From Sphingobacteriaceae bacterium (lineage in GTDB: Bacteria > Bacteroidota > Bacteroidia > Sphingobacteriales > Sphingobacteriaceae): 64,000 nt of DNA. Positions 54,838 to 62,473 of this stretch are shown one piece after another (position 1 is the stretch's first letter; each line of letters begins with the position of its first letter). The stretch lies in assembly GCA_947460875.1 (NCBI GenBank), contig CANHGR010000002.1, positions 1 through 64,000 on the forward strand. The letters run 5' to 3'. Position numbers and translations under genes: made by a program. Under the pieces are notes generated by a model. It did no database searches. It was given only the letters and a program-made list of their open reading frames with translations, and was not told where the DNA came from.

Positions 54838-56424
54838 CTACTCCTTTTTATATTCCGACGTTGTATGGAAGCTTACTTCCGGAAAGTCTTTCTTTGCCAA
54901 GTTAATCGCCCATTCGTTATCCGCTAAGAAAACAGGGTTGCCTTCTTTATCATATCCAATTTGAGCCGAACGGCGACGAATAATTTCTTGCAACTCTTTT
55001 TTATCTGTTGATGTTATCCAGCTAGAGCGTTTAAAGGAAAGTGGCCTGAAAGCACATTTCGCTCCATACTCTTTTTCCAGTCGGAAGCTGATTACTTCAA
55101 ACTGAAGTTCACCAACGGTGCCGATAATTTTTCTATTTCCCGGTTGCTGTACAAATAGCTGCGCCACACCCTCCTCAGTAAGTTGTTGGATGCCTTTTTC
55201 TAGCTGCTTGGTTTTGAGGGGATCTCTGTTTTCAACTTCCTTAAAGATCTCTGGCGAAAAGCTTGGAATGCCTTTAAACTGCAATTGTTCGCCCTCTGTC
55301 AACGTATCGCCAATTTTGAAATTGCCGCTATCATATAGACCAACTACATCGCCCGGCCAGGCTTCTTCCACCAAGCTTTTTTCATTGGCCATAAAATCCA
55401 TGGGATTCGAAAATTTTAATTTCTTATCCAAACGGGTATGGTAGTAAAATTTGTTTCGCTCAAACTTTCCAGAGCAGATTCGCAAAAAAGCGATCCTATC
55501 TCGGTGATTGGGATCCAGGTTGGCATGTATTTTAAATACAAATCCGCTGAAGGCTTTTTCGGAAGCCAGAACCATGCGCTGATTTGCTTCTCGACTAAGA
55601 GGTGCCGGCGCAATAGTTATAAAAGTATCTAGTAACTCCCTGATGCCAAAATTATTAATTGCGCTTCCGAAGAAAACTGGAGCAAGCAGTCCTTCGCGGT
55701 ACATCTCTTTATCCAACGGACCATAGATTCCTTCAACCAGCTCAAGGTCTTCCCGTAGTTTGGTCAGCGGTTTTTCCTGAAGGAATTTTTTTAGAGTCTC
55801 ATCCTGAAGGTCTTTTACCTTGATTACAGGTTCAGATATTTTAGTCTTATCGGGTTCGAAAAGATTTAGTTGCTTCTCGTATACATTATAGACACCTTTA
55901 AAGGTATGCCCCTGGCCAATAGGCCAGGATTGCGGACAAACACTGATTGTCAGCTTATTTTCCACCTCATCCAAAAGATCGAAAGTGTCTTTTCCCTCCC
56001 GATCCATTTTATTTATAAAAATGATTACCGGAGTATTACGCATCCGGCAAACTTCCATTAACTTCTCGGTCTGTTCTTCTACTCCTTTCACACTGTCTAC
56101 GACTAGAATTACACTATCTACTGCAGAAAGCGTTCGATAGGTATCTTCTGCAAAGTCCTTGTGTCCTGGCGTGTCTAAAATATTGATCCGCTTGTCTTTG
56201 TAGTGAAATCCCATCACCGAAGTTGCCACAGAAATTCCCCGCTGTTTCTCAATTTCCATAAAATCAGAGGTACTTCCCTGGCTCGCCTTATTACGTTTTA
56301 CAGCACCAGCCGTATTGATTGCACCCCCAAAAAGCAGAAATTTTTCTGTTAAGGTTGTTTTGCCGGCATCCGGGTGACTGATAATGGCAAATGTTCTTCT
56401 TTTTTCTATTTCGGGATGACTCAT
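54838..56424 (-). CDS. prfC: peptide chain release factor 3
   Basis: A 528-residue translational GTPase that removes RF1 and RF2 from the ribosome after peptide release. I start at the ATG at 56424 ([28 protein letters not shown]). G-domain motifs: [10 protein letters not shown] (G1), [12 protein letters not shown] (G2), DTPGHKDF (G3), NKMDREG (G4). Domains II and III follow, with [22 protein letters not shown] and the C-terminal [18 protein letters not shown]. It lies downstream of bioB's divergent promoter region. A -7-type element is 96 bases upstream. Confidence 0.96.
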   Translation of the reverse strand: MSHPEIEKRRTFAIISHPDAGKTTLTEKFLLFGGAINTAGAVKRNKASQGSTSDFMEIEKQRGISVATSVMGFHYKDKRINILDTPGHKDFAEDTYRTLSAVDSVILVVDSVKGVEEQTEKLMEVCRMRNTPVIIFINKMDREGKDTFDLLDEVENKLTISVCPQSWPIGQGHTFKGVYNVYEKQLNLFEPDKTKISEPVIKVKDLQDETLKKFLQEKPLTKLREDLELVEGIYGPLDKEMYREGLLAPVFFGSAINNFGIRELLDTFITIAPAPLSREANQRMVLASEKAFSGFVFKIHANLDPNHRDRIAFLRICSGKFERNKFYYHTRLDKKLKFSNPMDFMANEKSLVEEAWPGDVVGLYDSGNFKIGDTLTEGEQLQFKGIPSFSPEIFKEVENRDPLKTKQLEKGIQQLTEEGVAQLFVQQPGNRKIIGTVGELQFEVISFRLEKEYGAKCAFRPLSFKRSSWITSTDKKELQEIIRRRSAQIGYDKEGNPVFLADNEWAINLAKKDFPEVSFHTTSEYKKE

Positions 56425-56519
56425 AACTATTTCAATACGCAATGCGCTTACAACAATTTTTGAAAGATTGGGTGATTAGTGGAAGATGAAATTGAACGGG
56501 ATAATCTTCATAGAAGTTA

Positions 56520-56527
56520 CAAAGATA
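56520..56527 (-). promoter_or_regulatory. -7 element of the prfC promoter
   Basis: The minus strand reads TATCTTTG; TTTA lies 19 bases upstream of it, close to TTTG. The leader would be about 90 bases. Confidence 0.5.
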
Positions 56528-56591
56528 CTAATATTTGTTTTCACGCTAAAAACAGACTGCCCTAAATATTCCTGTCATTCTATTTTTATGC

Positions 56592-56600
56592 TAAATTTGC
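56592..56600 (+). promoter_or_regulatory. -7 element of the bioB promoter
   Basis: TAAATTTGC matches TAnnTTTG, 24 bases before the bioB ATG. No good -33 box is seen. No BirA-type operator is evident. Confidence 0.55.
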
Positions 56601-56624
56601 ATAGCATTCAAAAAACCTTGTTGC

Positions 56625-57623
56625 ATGACCGAAATAAGAAATAACTGGACTAAAGAAGAAATCTCAGAAATATATGGTGGACCGCTATTGGATCTGATCT
56701 ATCGCGCGGCAACCATCCATCGAGAGAATAAAGATTATTCTGAAGTGCAAATTAGTAGTCTTTTGTCAATAAAGACAGGCGGTTGTCCAGAAGATTGCGC
56801 CTATTGCCCTCAGGCAGCCAGGTATCAAACGGAAGTTGAGGTAGAAGCCTTAATGTCTATAGACCAGGTTACCAGCGCCGCTCAAAAAGCAAAAGATGGT
56901 GGAGCATCACGTTTGTGCATGGGAGCAGCTTGGCGCGAAGTAAGGGATAATCGTGATTTCGACAAAGTTATTGATATGGTAAAAGCAGTAAATTCGATGG
57001 ACTTGGAAGTTTGCTGCACTTTAGGGATGCTCACCGAAACACAAGCTCAACGCTTGGCAGACGCAGGATTATATGCTTATAACCACAATTTAGACACTTC
57101 CGAAGACGATTACAAAAGGATTATTACCACCCGTACGTTTGATGATCGTCTAAAAACTATAGAAAATGTACGCAAAGCGAAGCTGACAGTTTGTAGCGGC
57201 GGAATAATCGGACTTGGCGAATCTGTTGAAGATCGAATTTCAATGCTCAGAACATTGGCGAATATGCCGAAGCATCCTGAATCGGTGCCTGTTAATGCAT
57301 TGGTTCCAGTACAAGGGACACCGCTAGCCGATCAGCCGCGCGTACCTATCTGGGATATGGTGCGAATGATTGCTACTGCACGTATTATTATGCCTAAAAC
57401 GGTGGTACGGTTATCGGCAGGTCGCACAGAAATGAGTTTAACGGATCAGGCGATGTGTTTTATGGCTGGAGCTAATTCTATCTTTGCCGGAGATAAATTA
57501 CTCACAACTCCAAATCCCGCTTTTAATGAAGATATGCAAATGTTCGAAATACTTGGGCTAAAGCCAAGGGAGGCTTTTAAAAATGGCCGACTAGTGGGCA
57601 AAGAAAAAAGTTCCTTGGTCTAA
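56625..57623 (+). CDS. bioB: biotin synthase
   Basis: A 332-residue radical-SAM enzyme inserting sulfur into dethiobiotin. The radical-SAM cysteines are in [11 protein letters not shown] (CxxxCxxC). The auxiliary [2Fe-2S] ligands are supported by [14 protein letters not shown] and [13 protein letters not shown], and by the arginine in [10 protein letters not shown]. The YNHNLDTSE motif, with its [12 protein letters not shown] context, is complete. The other bio genes are not in the window. It is divergent from prfC. Confidence 0.98.
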   Translation: MTEIRNNWTKEEISEIYGGPLLDLIYRAATIHRENKDYSEVQISSLLSIKTGGCPEDCAYCPQAARYQTEVEVEALMSIDQVTSAAQKAKDGGASRLCMGAAWREVRDNRDFDKVIDMVKAVNSMDLEVCCTLGMLTETQAQRLADAGLYAYNHNLDTSEDDYKRIITTRTFDDRLKTIENVRKAKLTVCSGGIIGLGESVEDRISMLRTLANMPKHPESVPVNALVPVQGTPLADQPRVPIWDMVRMIATARIIMPKTVVRLSAGRTEMSLTDQAMCFMAGANSIFAGDKLLTTPNPAFNEDMQMFEILGLKPREAFKNGRLVGKEKSSLV

Positions 57624-57672
57624 GATTTTTTATCCACTAAACTTGGCCCTTAAACGCTAGTAATAAGTCATC

Positions 57673-59829
57673 TTAAGAGTTTTGCGAATTTTCTCCCTTT
57701 AGACTCTGGGCGATTTTTTGAAGATCGCCGGATACATTGGCAATAAATTCGAGTTGTTCGGTTATCAGCTTAGATTCATGGCTGTCTTCAAAACTCGTTA
57801 AGTTTTCTTGAATGGTCGATTCATCTTTAAAAACATCATCTTCATTAGTTGAAACCAATTGTATAGAATCAATTAGTTGGTATAATGCTCGTTTTATAAG
57901 TTTTACATGAGACGGATCGATCTGACCGTTTTCGCTTTGACGCAAGTTAGCAAAGAGGCTTGCGATGTAGGAAGTGAAAATGTGGTTGAGCACTACAAAA
58001 TTCGAAACTTCCTTCACATTTTTTTGTTTGCTTTTCGGCTCCGATAACATCCGCTGAAAAGCCGCTGAGAGATTGGCAGTGCTTACATAAACTTCTTTCC
58101 TTGCAAGTTTATATTCGGTAATATTTAGATCCAGACCGGATAGTTTCTCGGCTGCTTTTTTTAAATAATAGTAATTGGCAATTAAGCTACTCCGCATATG
58201 ACCTTTGAGCTGCCTGTATTCCCATGCAGGGAAAATAAAATTACTCGCTACAAAAGCAATCACCGAGCCCAAGACGGTATCAAACATCCGTTCTTGAGCA
58301 ATATTTAAGGTGCCAAATCCAATAAAACTGAACATGATTAAAATGAAGGGTGTCAAGAATAGCACACTAACAACATAATTAAGCCTTTGGAAGCTGTAGG
58401 TGCCAATCATGAAAAACAGCATTAGGGCAAACCGAACAGTTTCATCCTTAATATAGAGAACGATGCAGGCACCGGCGATGCCCCCGATAACCGTTCCGAT
58501 CAGTCGCTGATAATTTCGCTCCTTGCTTAGACTAAAGCCTGGTTTCAATATAACTAGGATGGTAAGAAGTATCCAATAGCTATGATGACCAAGCTCTAAG
58601 GATTTGGAAATAAGGTAGCCGCTAAGGCAAACGATCGCAACTCGAAGCGCGTGCCTAAAAATGGTAGAATCAAAACTAAGATTCTCTCTAAATACTTTGA
58701 TGTCATAATCCTGGTGACTAATAAATTGTTCTACGTCGGCTTCGGTACGAACCGGCTCACTTAACAAGTGTTTTTGATTGTAATAGCTATAGATCTTCTG
58801 GATTCGGTTAACAATATTTCTTAGGTTAATTAGAATTTTTTTCAACACAAGAACATTTATACCATGCGTTTGCTCCACCTTATCTATTTCAGCTTTAAGC
58901 TTTCCTAGCTGTGGGATAAAATCATGCAACGGCAATGGTTGCTCATTACTGATAATATAATAGCTAAGGTTTTCTAGTTCTTCAGAGACATTTAAGATGA
59001 AATTCTTAAAGTGCGGAAGTATAGCTACATCAGAAAAGTTACGACGTATTTTTTTATAATCATAATGTGTGGCCATTGTCTGTTCAAATAGGTCGATAAT
59101 GTCCACAAAAATTAATATGAGTTGCCTGCCCGTTTCTGTCGATTCTTTAATAAAGAGACGACTTTTAAATAGGAGTTCTCGAACAGCGTCTTGTTGTTCA
59201 TTTACGACGATCTGCTGAGAAATCAGATCTTTGTAATTTTTGTCATAGTCTTTTTCTAGTCCATAAAAGTCAGCTTTGACGCTTAAATATTTTGAAACTT
59301 CTCGAATGCAGCCGCCAAGAGATTGCTGGGCGATTCTATAAGGGCGGATTTGCGAGACGGTCATGCTCAAAATAAAATACCAGAAGCCTCCTGCAAGAAG
59401 AAGCAATGAATTTGCAATATTTTCCGAAGTGCTAAGCTGTCGGTCGATCATCAAAATCATGACAAGAAGTGCCGCAGTTCCAATAGATGAAGCCCGGTTG
59501 CCATACACATTGAACATTGAAAAGAAGAAACAAAAAACAGGTATTTCGAGTGCCAGAAGAATAGGAGAATGATTGACGAATCCGGTAAAAAGCGCTGAAA
59601 TGGTTATAAAAAACAGACAAAATAAAATTCCGTTTCTCTTATGGGTTAAAGGCCCTGGATTGTCGGCAATACTAACGAATAATGCCCCCAAAGAAGCTAT
59701 AATACCCGTTTCAAGCCGGCCGTATTGAGCCATTACCAGAGAGGGTAAAAGAACCCCCATGGTTATTCTAATACCGTCAGAAAAGTATACACTAAAAATA
59801 AAAGTCTTTATTTCCCTGCTATGTTTCAT
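57673..59829 (-). CDS. FUSC/YccS-like inner-membrane protein
   Basis: A 718-residue protein with two clusters of transmembrane helices, at about residues 20-160 and 385-530, separated by a long coiled cytoplasmic region and followed by a second cytoplasmic region. The pattern is that of FUSC/YccS and aromatic-acid exporter-like (ArAE) proteins: LRVAIVCLSGYLIS, HHSYWILLTILVILKPGFSLSKERNYQRLIGTVIGGIAGA is the hallmark second cluster. The family may export aromatic or toxic compounds, but the substrate is unknown. It reads away from the noncoding-RNA region. Confidence 0.9.
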   Translation of the reverse strand: MKHSREIKTFIFSVYFSDGIRITMGVLLPSLVMAQYGRLETGIIASLGALFVSIADNPGPLTHKRNGILFCLFFITISALFTGFVNHSPILLALEIPVFCFFFSMFNVYGNRASSIGTAALLVMILMIDRQLSTSENIANSLLLLAGGFWYFILSMTVSQIRPYRIAQQSLGGCIREVSKYLSVKADFYGLEKDYDKNYKDLISQQIVVNEQQDAVRELLFKSRLFIKESTETGRQLILIFVDIIDLFEQTMATHYDYKKIRRNFSDVAILPHFKNFILNVSEELENLSYYIISNEQPLPLHDFIPQLGKLKAEIDKVEQTHGINVLVLKKILINLRNIVNRIQKIYSYYNQKHLLSEPVRTEADVEQFISHQDYDIKVFRENLSFDSTIFRHALRVAIVCLSGYLISKSLELGHHSYWILLTILVILKPGFSLSKERNYQRLIGTVIGGIAGACIVLYIKDETVRFALMLFFMIGTYSFQRLNYVVSVLFLTPFILIMFSFIGFGTLNIAQERMFDTVLGSVIAFVASNFIFPAWEYRQLKGHMRSSLIANYYYLKKAAEKLSGLDLNITEYKLARKEVYVSTANLSAAFQRMLSEPKSKQKNVKEVSNFVVLNHIFTSYIASLFANLRQSENGQIDPSHVKLIKRALYQLIDSIQLVSTNEDDVFKDESTIQENLTSFEDSHESKLITEQLEFIANVSGDLQKIAQSLKGENSQNS

Positions 59830-60157
59830 TTGCGGATATCAGCTAAAATAAAAAAACTGAACGGCTTAATGCGGATTAAATTTCACCGATATGGAAAACT
59901 GATTCCGACTTATTTTCAATTATTTTACGACAAATGTTTAAATATTAGCGTAGTTCCGTCAAAGAGCGGGATACAAAAATCTCTGTTGGATGAAAAAATG
60001 TTAATTGCTCTTTTGTTAATAAACTCCGATTCAGACTCTTTTTCAGTACTAGTATTGCTCTAAGCGTCTTTTTTGCCATTCATTTCGTTAATGAATACTC
60101 TGTTAATAAGCGCTCGGTTTTTGTGAGTAAGATGTTTATAAAAATTGCATTTTTATC
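59830..60157. other. intergenic region with no supported gene
   Basis: This 328-base stretch between the FUSC gene and the RNA promoter contains an 80-codon frame (59821-60063) that overlaps the FUSC start and looks like chance coding. An ATTCAT/ATGAAT inverted repeat (60078-60096) is weak. I see no other structure. Confidence 0.5.
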
Positions 60158-60189
60158 TTGACAGATAGCTGTTTTTGACACTATATTAG
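60158..60189 (+). promoter_or_regulatory. promoter of the structured RNA
   Basis: TTG at 60158-60160 and TATATTAG at 60182-60189 with a 21-base spacer; the second element differs from TAnnTTTG at one base. It also reads as TTGACA (60158-60163) with TATATT 18 bases further on. Transcription would start near 60195. Confidence 0.55.
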
Positions 60190-60194
60190 ATCAT

Positions 60195-60530
60195 CAAGAG
60201 TGACGTACTTTGACAGCCTGGGAGAATCCGCAAAACTAAAGCCGTAGGGCTTTGTGTCAAACGAGGGTTCAAAACCTGAAACAGGAAAGAAGATCGCAAG
60301 ATCTGATGCCCTAAATCAGGATCGCAAAGACAGGCAGGCTACTCCTATTGTTGTATTCTACGGAAGAGCGCAATAAAGAAGCAGGGTCACAGATATCAAT
60401 AGTCGAAAGGATATTGATCAACGGATCGGTCAGGACTACAGATGCACTTGGTACTTTCTGTAACTAAGGTTACATGAAAGAGAAACGGGGATCTCAATCG
60501 TAAGAGGAGGGTTCCCGTTTTGTTTTTTGT
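60195..60530 (+). ncRNA. candidate structured noncoding RNA upstream of phoH
   Basis: About 335 bases without a plausible open reading frame, between a promoter-like element and a strong terminator. Local helices include AAAGCC/GGCTTT (60238-60253, loop GTAG), TTTGACA/TGTCAAA (60209-60215 with 60255-60261), AGATC-GCAA-GATCT (60291-60304, a GNRA tetraloop), TTCT/AAGA (60356-60367) inside TATTG/CAATA (60346-60375), ATCAATA/TATTGAT (60395-60418), and an 11-pair stem with one bulge around TAAG (60454-60480). AGCCTG (60215-60220) could pair with CAGGCT (60335-60340), which would cross the second helix and form a pseudoknot. I do not recognise an Rfam family; RNase P, tmRNA and SRP signatures are not visible. 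It could also be a long 5' leader of phoH, but the terminator before phoH favours a separate transcript or attenuation. Confidence 0.6.
60483..60530 (+). terminator. intrinsic terminator of the structured RNA
   Basis: AAACGGG (60483-60489) pairs with CCCGTTT (60514-60520), with further pairing inside (CTC and GAG around 60493-60506), followed by a tract of T residues broken by one G. It is 48 bases before the phoH start. Confidence 0.87.
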
Positions 60531-60578
60531 GACGTTCTATAAAAATTGCTGCTGCAATTTTCTTAATTTTATTGCGCT

Positions 60579-61931
60579 ATGGTGAAGGAAAAAAATGCCA
60601 AGAACGGTGATCAGCGCAAGATTTTTGTATTAGATACCTCGGTTATTTTGTATGATCATAATGCGTTCCGAAATTTTCAGGAACATGACGTTGCAATTCC
60701 GATTCAGGTGCTCGAAGAGCTTGATAATTTCAAGAACGGTAACGAAACCCGAAATTTTGAAGCAAGAAGTTTCATTAGGCTGATAGAAGATATTTCCAAT
60801 AATAGCCTTCTTAATAGATGGCTTCCATTGAATGGGAGCACACATGGTAATTTTAAAGTTATTATGTACAAAAAGCCTGTATCTACTGATGCAGAGAGTA
60901 TTTTTGGTGAGGGAAAGTTTGACCATAGTATTTTAAATGCTGCCTTAAACTTACAGCAAGAGAACGCAGATAAAAAAGTGGTGTTAGTGTCGAAAGATAT
61001 TTGCCTTCGTTTAAAAGCAAAAGCTTTGAATCTTTTCGCCGAAGATTATGAAACCGGAAAAGTCAAAAATGTCGAAGAACTATATTCTGGTAAATCGATC
61101 ATCAAGAATGTATCTGACAAAATTCTAAATAGCCTTTCGAAAAAGCAGAAGGTATCTGCAGATCAGTTAGGCATTAGGGCAAGCGAAGGAAATCATTTTT
61201 ACGTATTGGAAGGTAGAAACAGATCACAGTCAGCATTTTTTAATACAGAAAGCGATGCCTTAGAGCAAGTTCCGGATCATGGCGTTTTTAATATTTTTCC
61301 AAAAAATCCGGAACAATCTTTTGCAATACATGCCTTACTGAATCCGGCAATCAAATTAGTAACTCTTCAAGGCAATGCAGGAACTGGAAAAACCCTTTTG
61401 GCATTAGCCAGCGCTTTGGAGCAGAGAAAGGATTATCGACAGATTTACATCACGCGACCGATTGTGCCACTTAGCAATAAAGATATCGGGTTTTTGCCCG
61501 GCGATATAAAATCTAAAGTGGACCCTTACATGGCGCCGATCTGGGATAACCTTAAATTTATCAGAGAGCAATTTGCAGATGATCCTAAAATGCAAGCAAA
61601 AATAGATGAGATGATCGACGCTGAGAAAATCGCGATAGCGCCCTTGGCATTTATAAGAGGAAGAACTCTCAATAGGATATTTTTTATAGTTGATGAAGCG
61701 CAGAATTTAACACCTCATGAGGTAAAAACAATCATTTCTAGGGCCGGAGAAAACACAAAAATTGTGTTTACAGGCGACATTTACCAGATTGATACGCCGT
61801 ACCTAGATGCAGAAAGCAACGGTCTTTCTTTTTTAATCGACAAAGCCAGAAACCATCCGCTTTATGCGCACATTACTTTACAAAAAGGAGAGAGGAGCGA
61901 GCTGGCAAATCTTGCTAACGAGCTGTTGTAA
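60579..61931 (+). CDS. phoH: PIN-PhoH fusion ATPase (YlaK-like)
   Basis: A 450-residue protein. The N-terminal PIN domain (FVLDTSVILYDHNA with its first acidic residue, then PIQVLEELDNFKNG, VVLVSKDICLRLKAKA) is a candidate RNase. The C-terminal PhoH domain has Walker A GNAGTGKTLLALA, the TRPIVPLSNKDIGFLPGDIKSKVDPYM block, FIRGRTLNRIFFIVDEAQNLTPHEVKTIISRAGE (Walker B) and FTGDIYQIDTPYLD. PIN-PhoH proteins such as PhoH2 couple RNA unwinding to cleavage. The structured RNA upstream, separated by a terminator, may be connected to its expression, but that is inference. Confidence 0.95.
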   Translation: MVKEKNAKNGDQRKIFVLDTSVILYDHNAFRNFQEHDVAIPIQVLEELDNFKNGNETRNFEARSFIRLIEDISNNSLLNRWLPLNGSTHGNFKVIMYKKPVSTDAESIFGEGKFDHSILNAALNLQQENADKKVVLVSKDICLRLKAKALNLFAEDYETGKVKNVEELYSGKSIIKNVSDKILNSLSKKQKVSADQLGIRASEGNHFYVLEGRNRSQSAFFNTESDALEQVPDHGVFNIFPKNPEQSFAIHALLNPAIKLVTLQGNAGTGKTLLALASALEQRKDYRQIYITRPIVPLSNKDIGFLPGDIKSKVDPYMAPIWDNLKFIREQFADDPKMQAKIDEMIDAEKIAIAPLAFIRGRTLNRIFFIVDEAQNLTPHEVKTIISRAGENTKIVFTGDIYQIDTPYLDAESNGLSFLIDKARNHPLYAHITLQKGERSELANLANELL

Positions 61932-61984
61932 TCGACTAACATGCACGGCTAATTAGATCGCTTTAGAAATATAAATACTTGTAT

Positions 61985-62401
61985 ATGAAGTTTTTTATTT
62001 TTGTTATTTCAGGTTTATTGTTTCTTCCTGGTTGCAGAGTTTTTACTGAAAGTTCTGAAATGCCCACCTTGGGAGACAATCAGTGGCAACTTATCGCCAT
62101 GGATCAAAAGCCTGTTAATCTTGGCAGCAATGCATATATTAAATTTAATGAAAAGGACCTTAAAGTAGGCGGTAAAGCTGCGTGCAATACTTTTTTTGCT
62201 GATTTTGAACGGTCCGGTGATAAGATATCTTTTTCCATAGTTGGTTCTACTAAGATGTATTGCGAAGGATTAATGGAAGTGGAAGGGCAGATTATTACGA
62301 ATCTCCAAAAAGTGAAGCGGTATGAAGTAAAGTACGGTCTCCTTTATCTTTTCGGATCCGACGACCTTCTGTTGACTTTCAAGAAGGTAAATGTTAATTA
62401 A
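61985..62401 (+). CDS. META-domain lipoprotein (HslJ-like)
   Basis: A 138-residue lipoprotein. I start at the ATG at 61985. The N-terminus (MKFFIFVISGLLFLPGC) is a type II signal sequence with an LPGC lipobox, so the protein is acylated on that cysteine and placed in the periplasm or outer membrane. The remainder is a META/HslJ domain: NQWQLIAMDQKPVN, YIKFNEKDLKVGGKAACNTFFADF (the GxxxCN core), KMYCEGLMEVEGQII and LYLFGSDDLLLTFKK. HslJ-type proteins are linked to heat and drug stress. It lies 53 bases after phoH. Confidence 0.9.
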   Translation: MKFFIFVISGLLFLPGCRVFTESSEMPTLGDNQWQLIAMDQKPVNLGSNAYIKFNEKDLKVGGKAACNTFFADFERSGDKISFSIVGSTKMYCEGLMEVEGQIITNLQKVKRYEVKYGLLYLFGSDDLLLTFKKVNVN

Positions 62402-62473
62402 GCGTATTTGCCTTACATCCCTTTATATAAATTTGGTTATCATTAATTATCTCTTACCGGATTCTACCTGACT

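Noticed and set aside
59821-60063. An 80-codon frame divergent from the FUSC gene.
   Set aside because: It overlaps the FUSC start, has no recognisable domain, and looks like chance coding in AT-rich DNA.
60195-60530. Possibility that the structured RNA is RNase P RNA or tmRNA.
   Set aside because: The RNase P GAGGAAAGTCC core is absent, and there is no tag frame or tRNA-like end with CCA. A formal Rfam search could still assign it.
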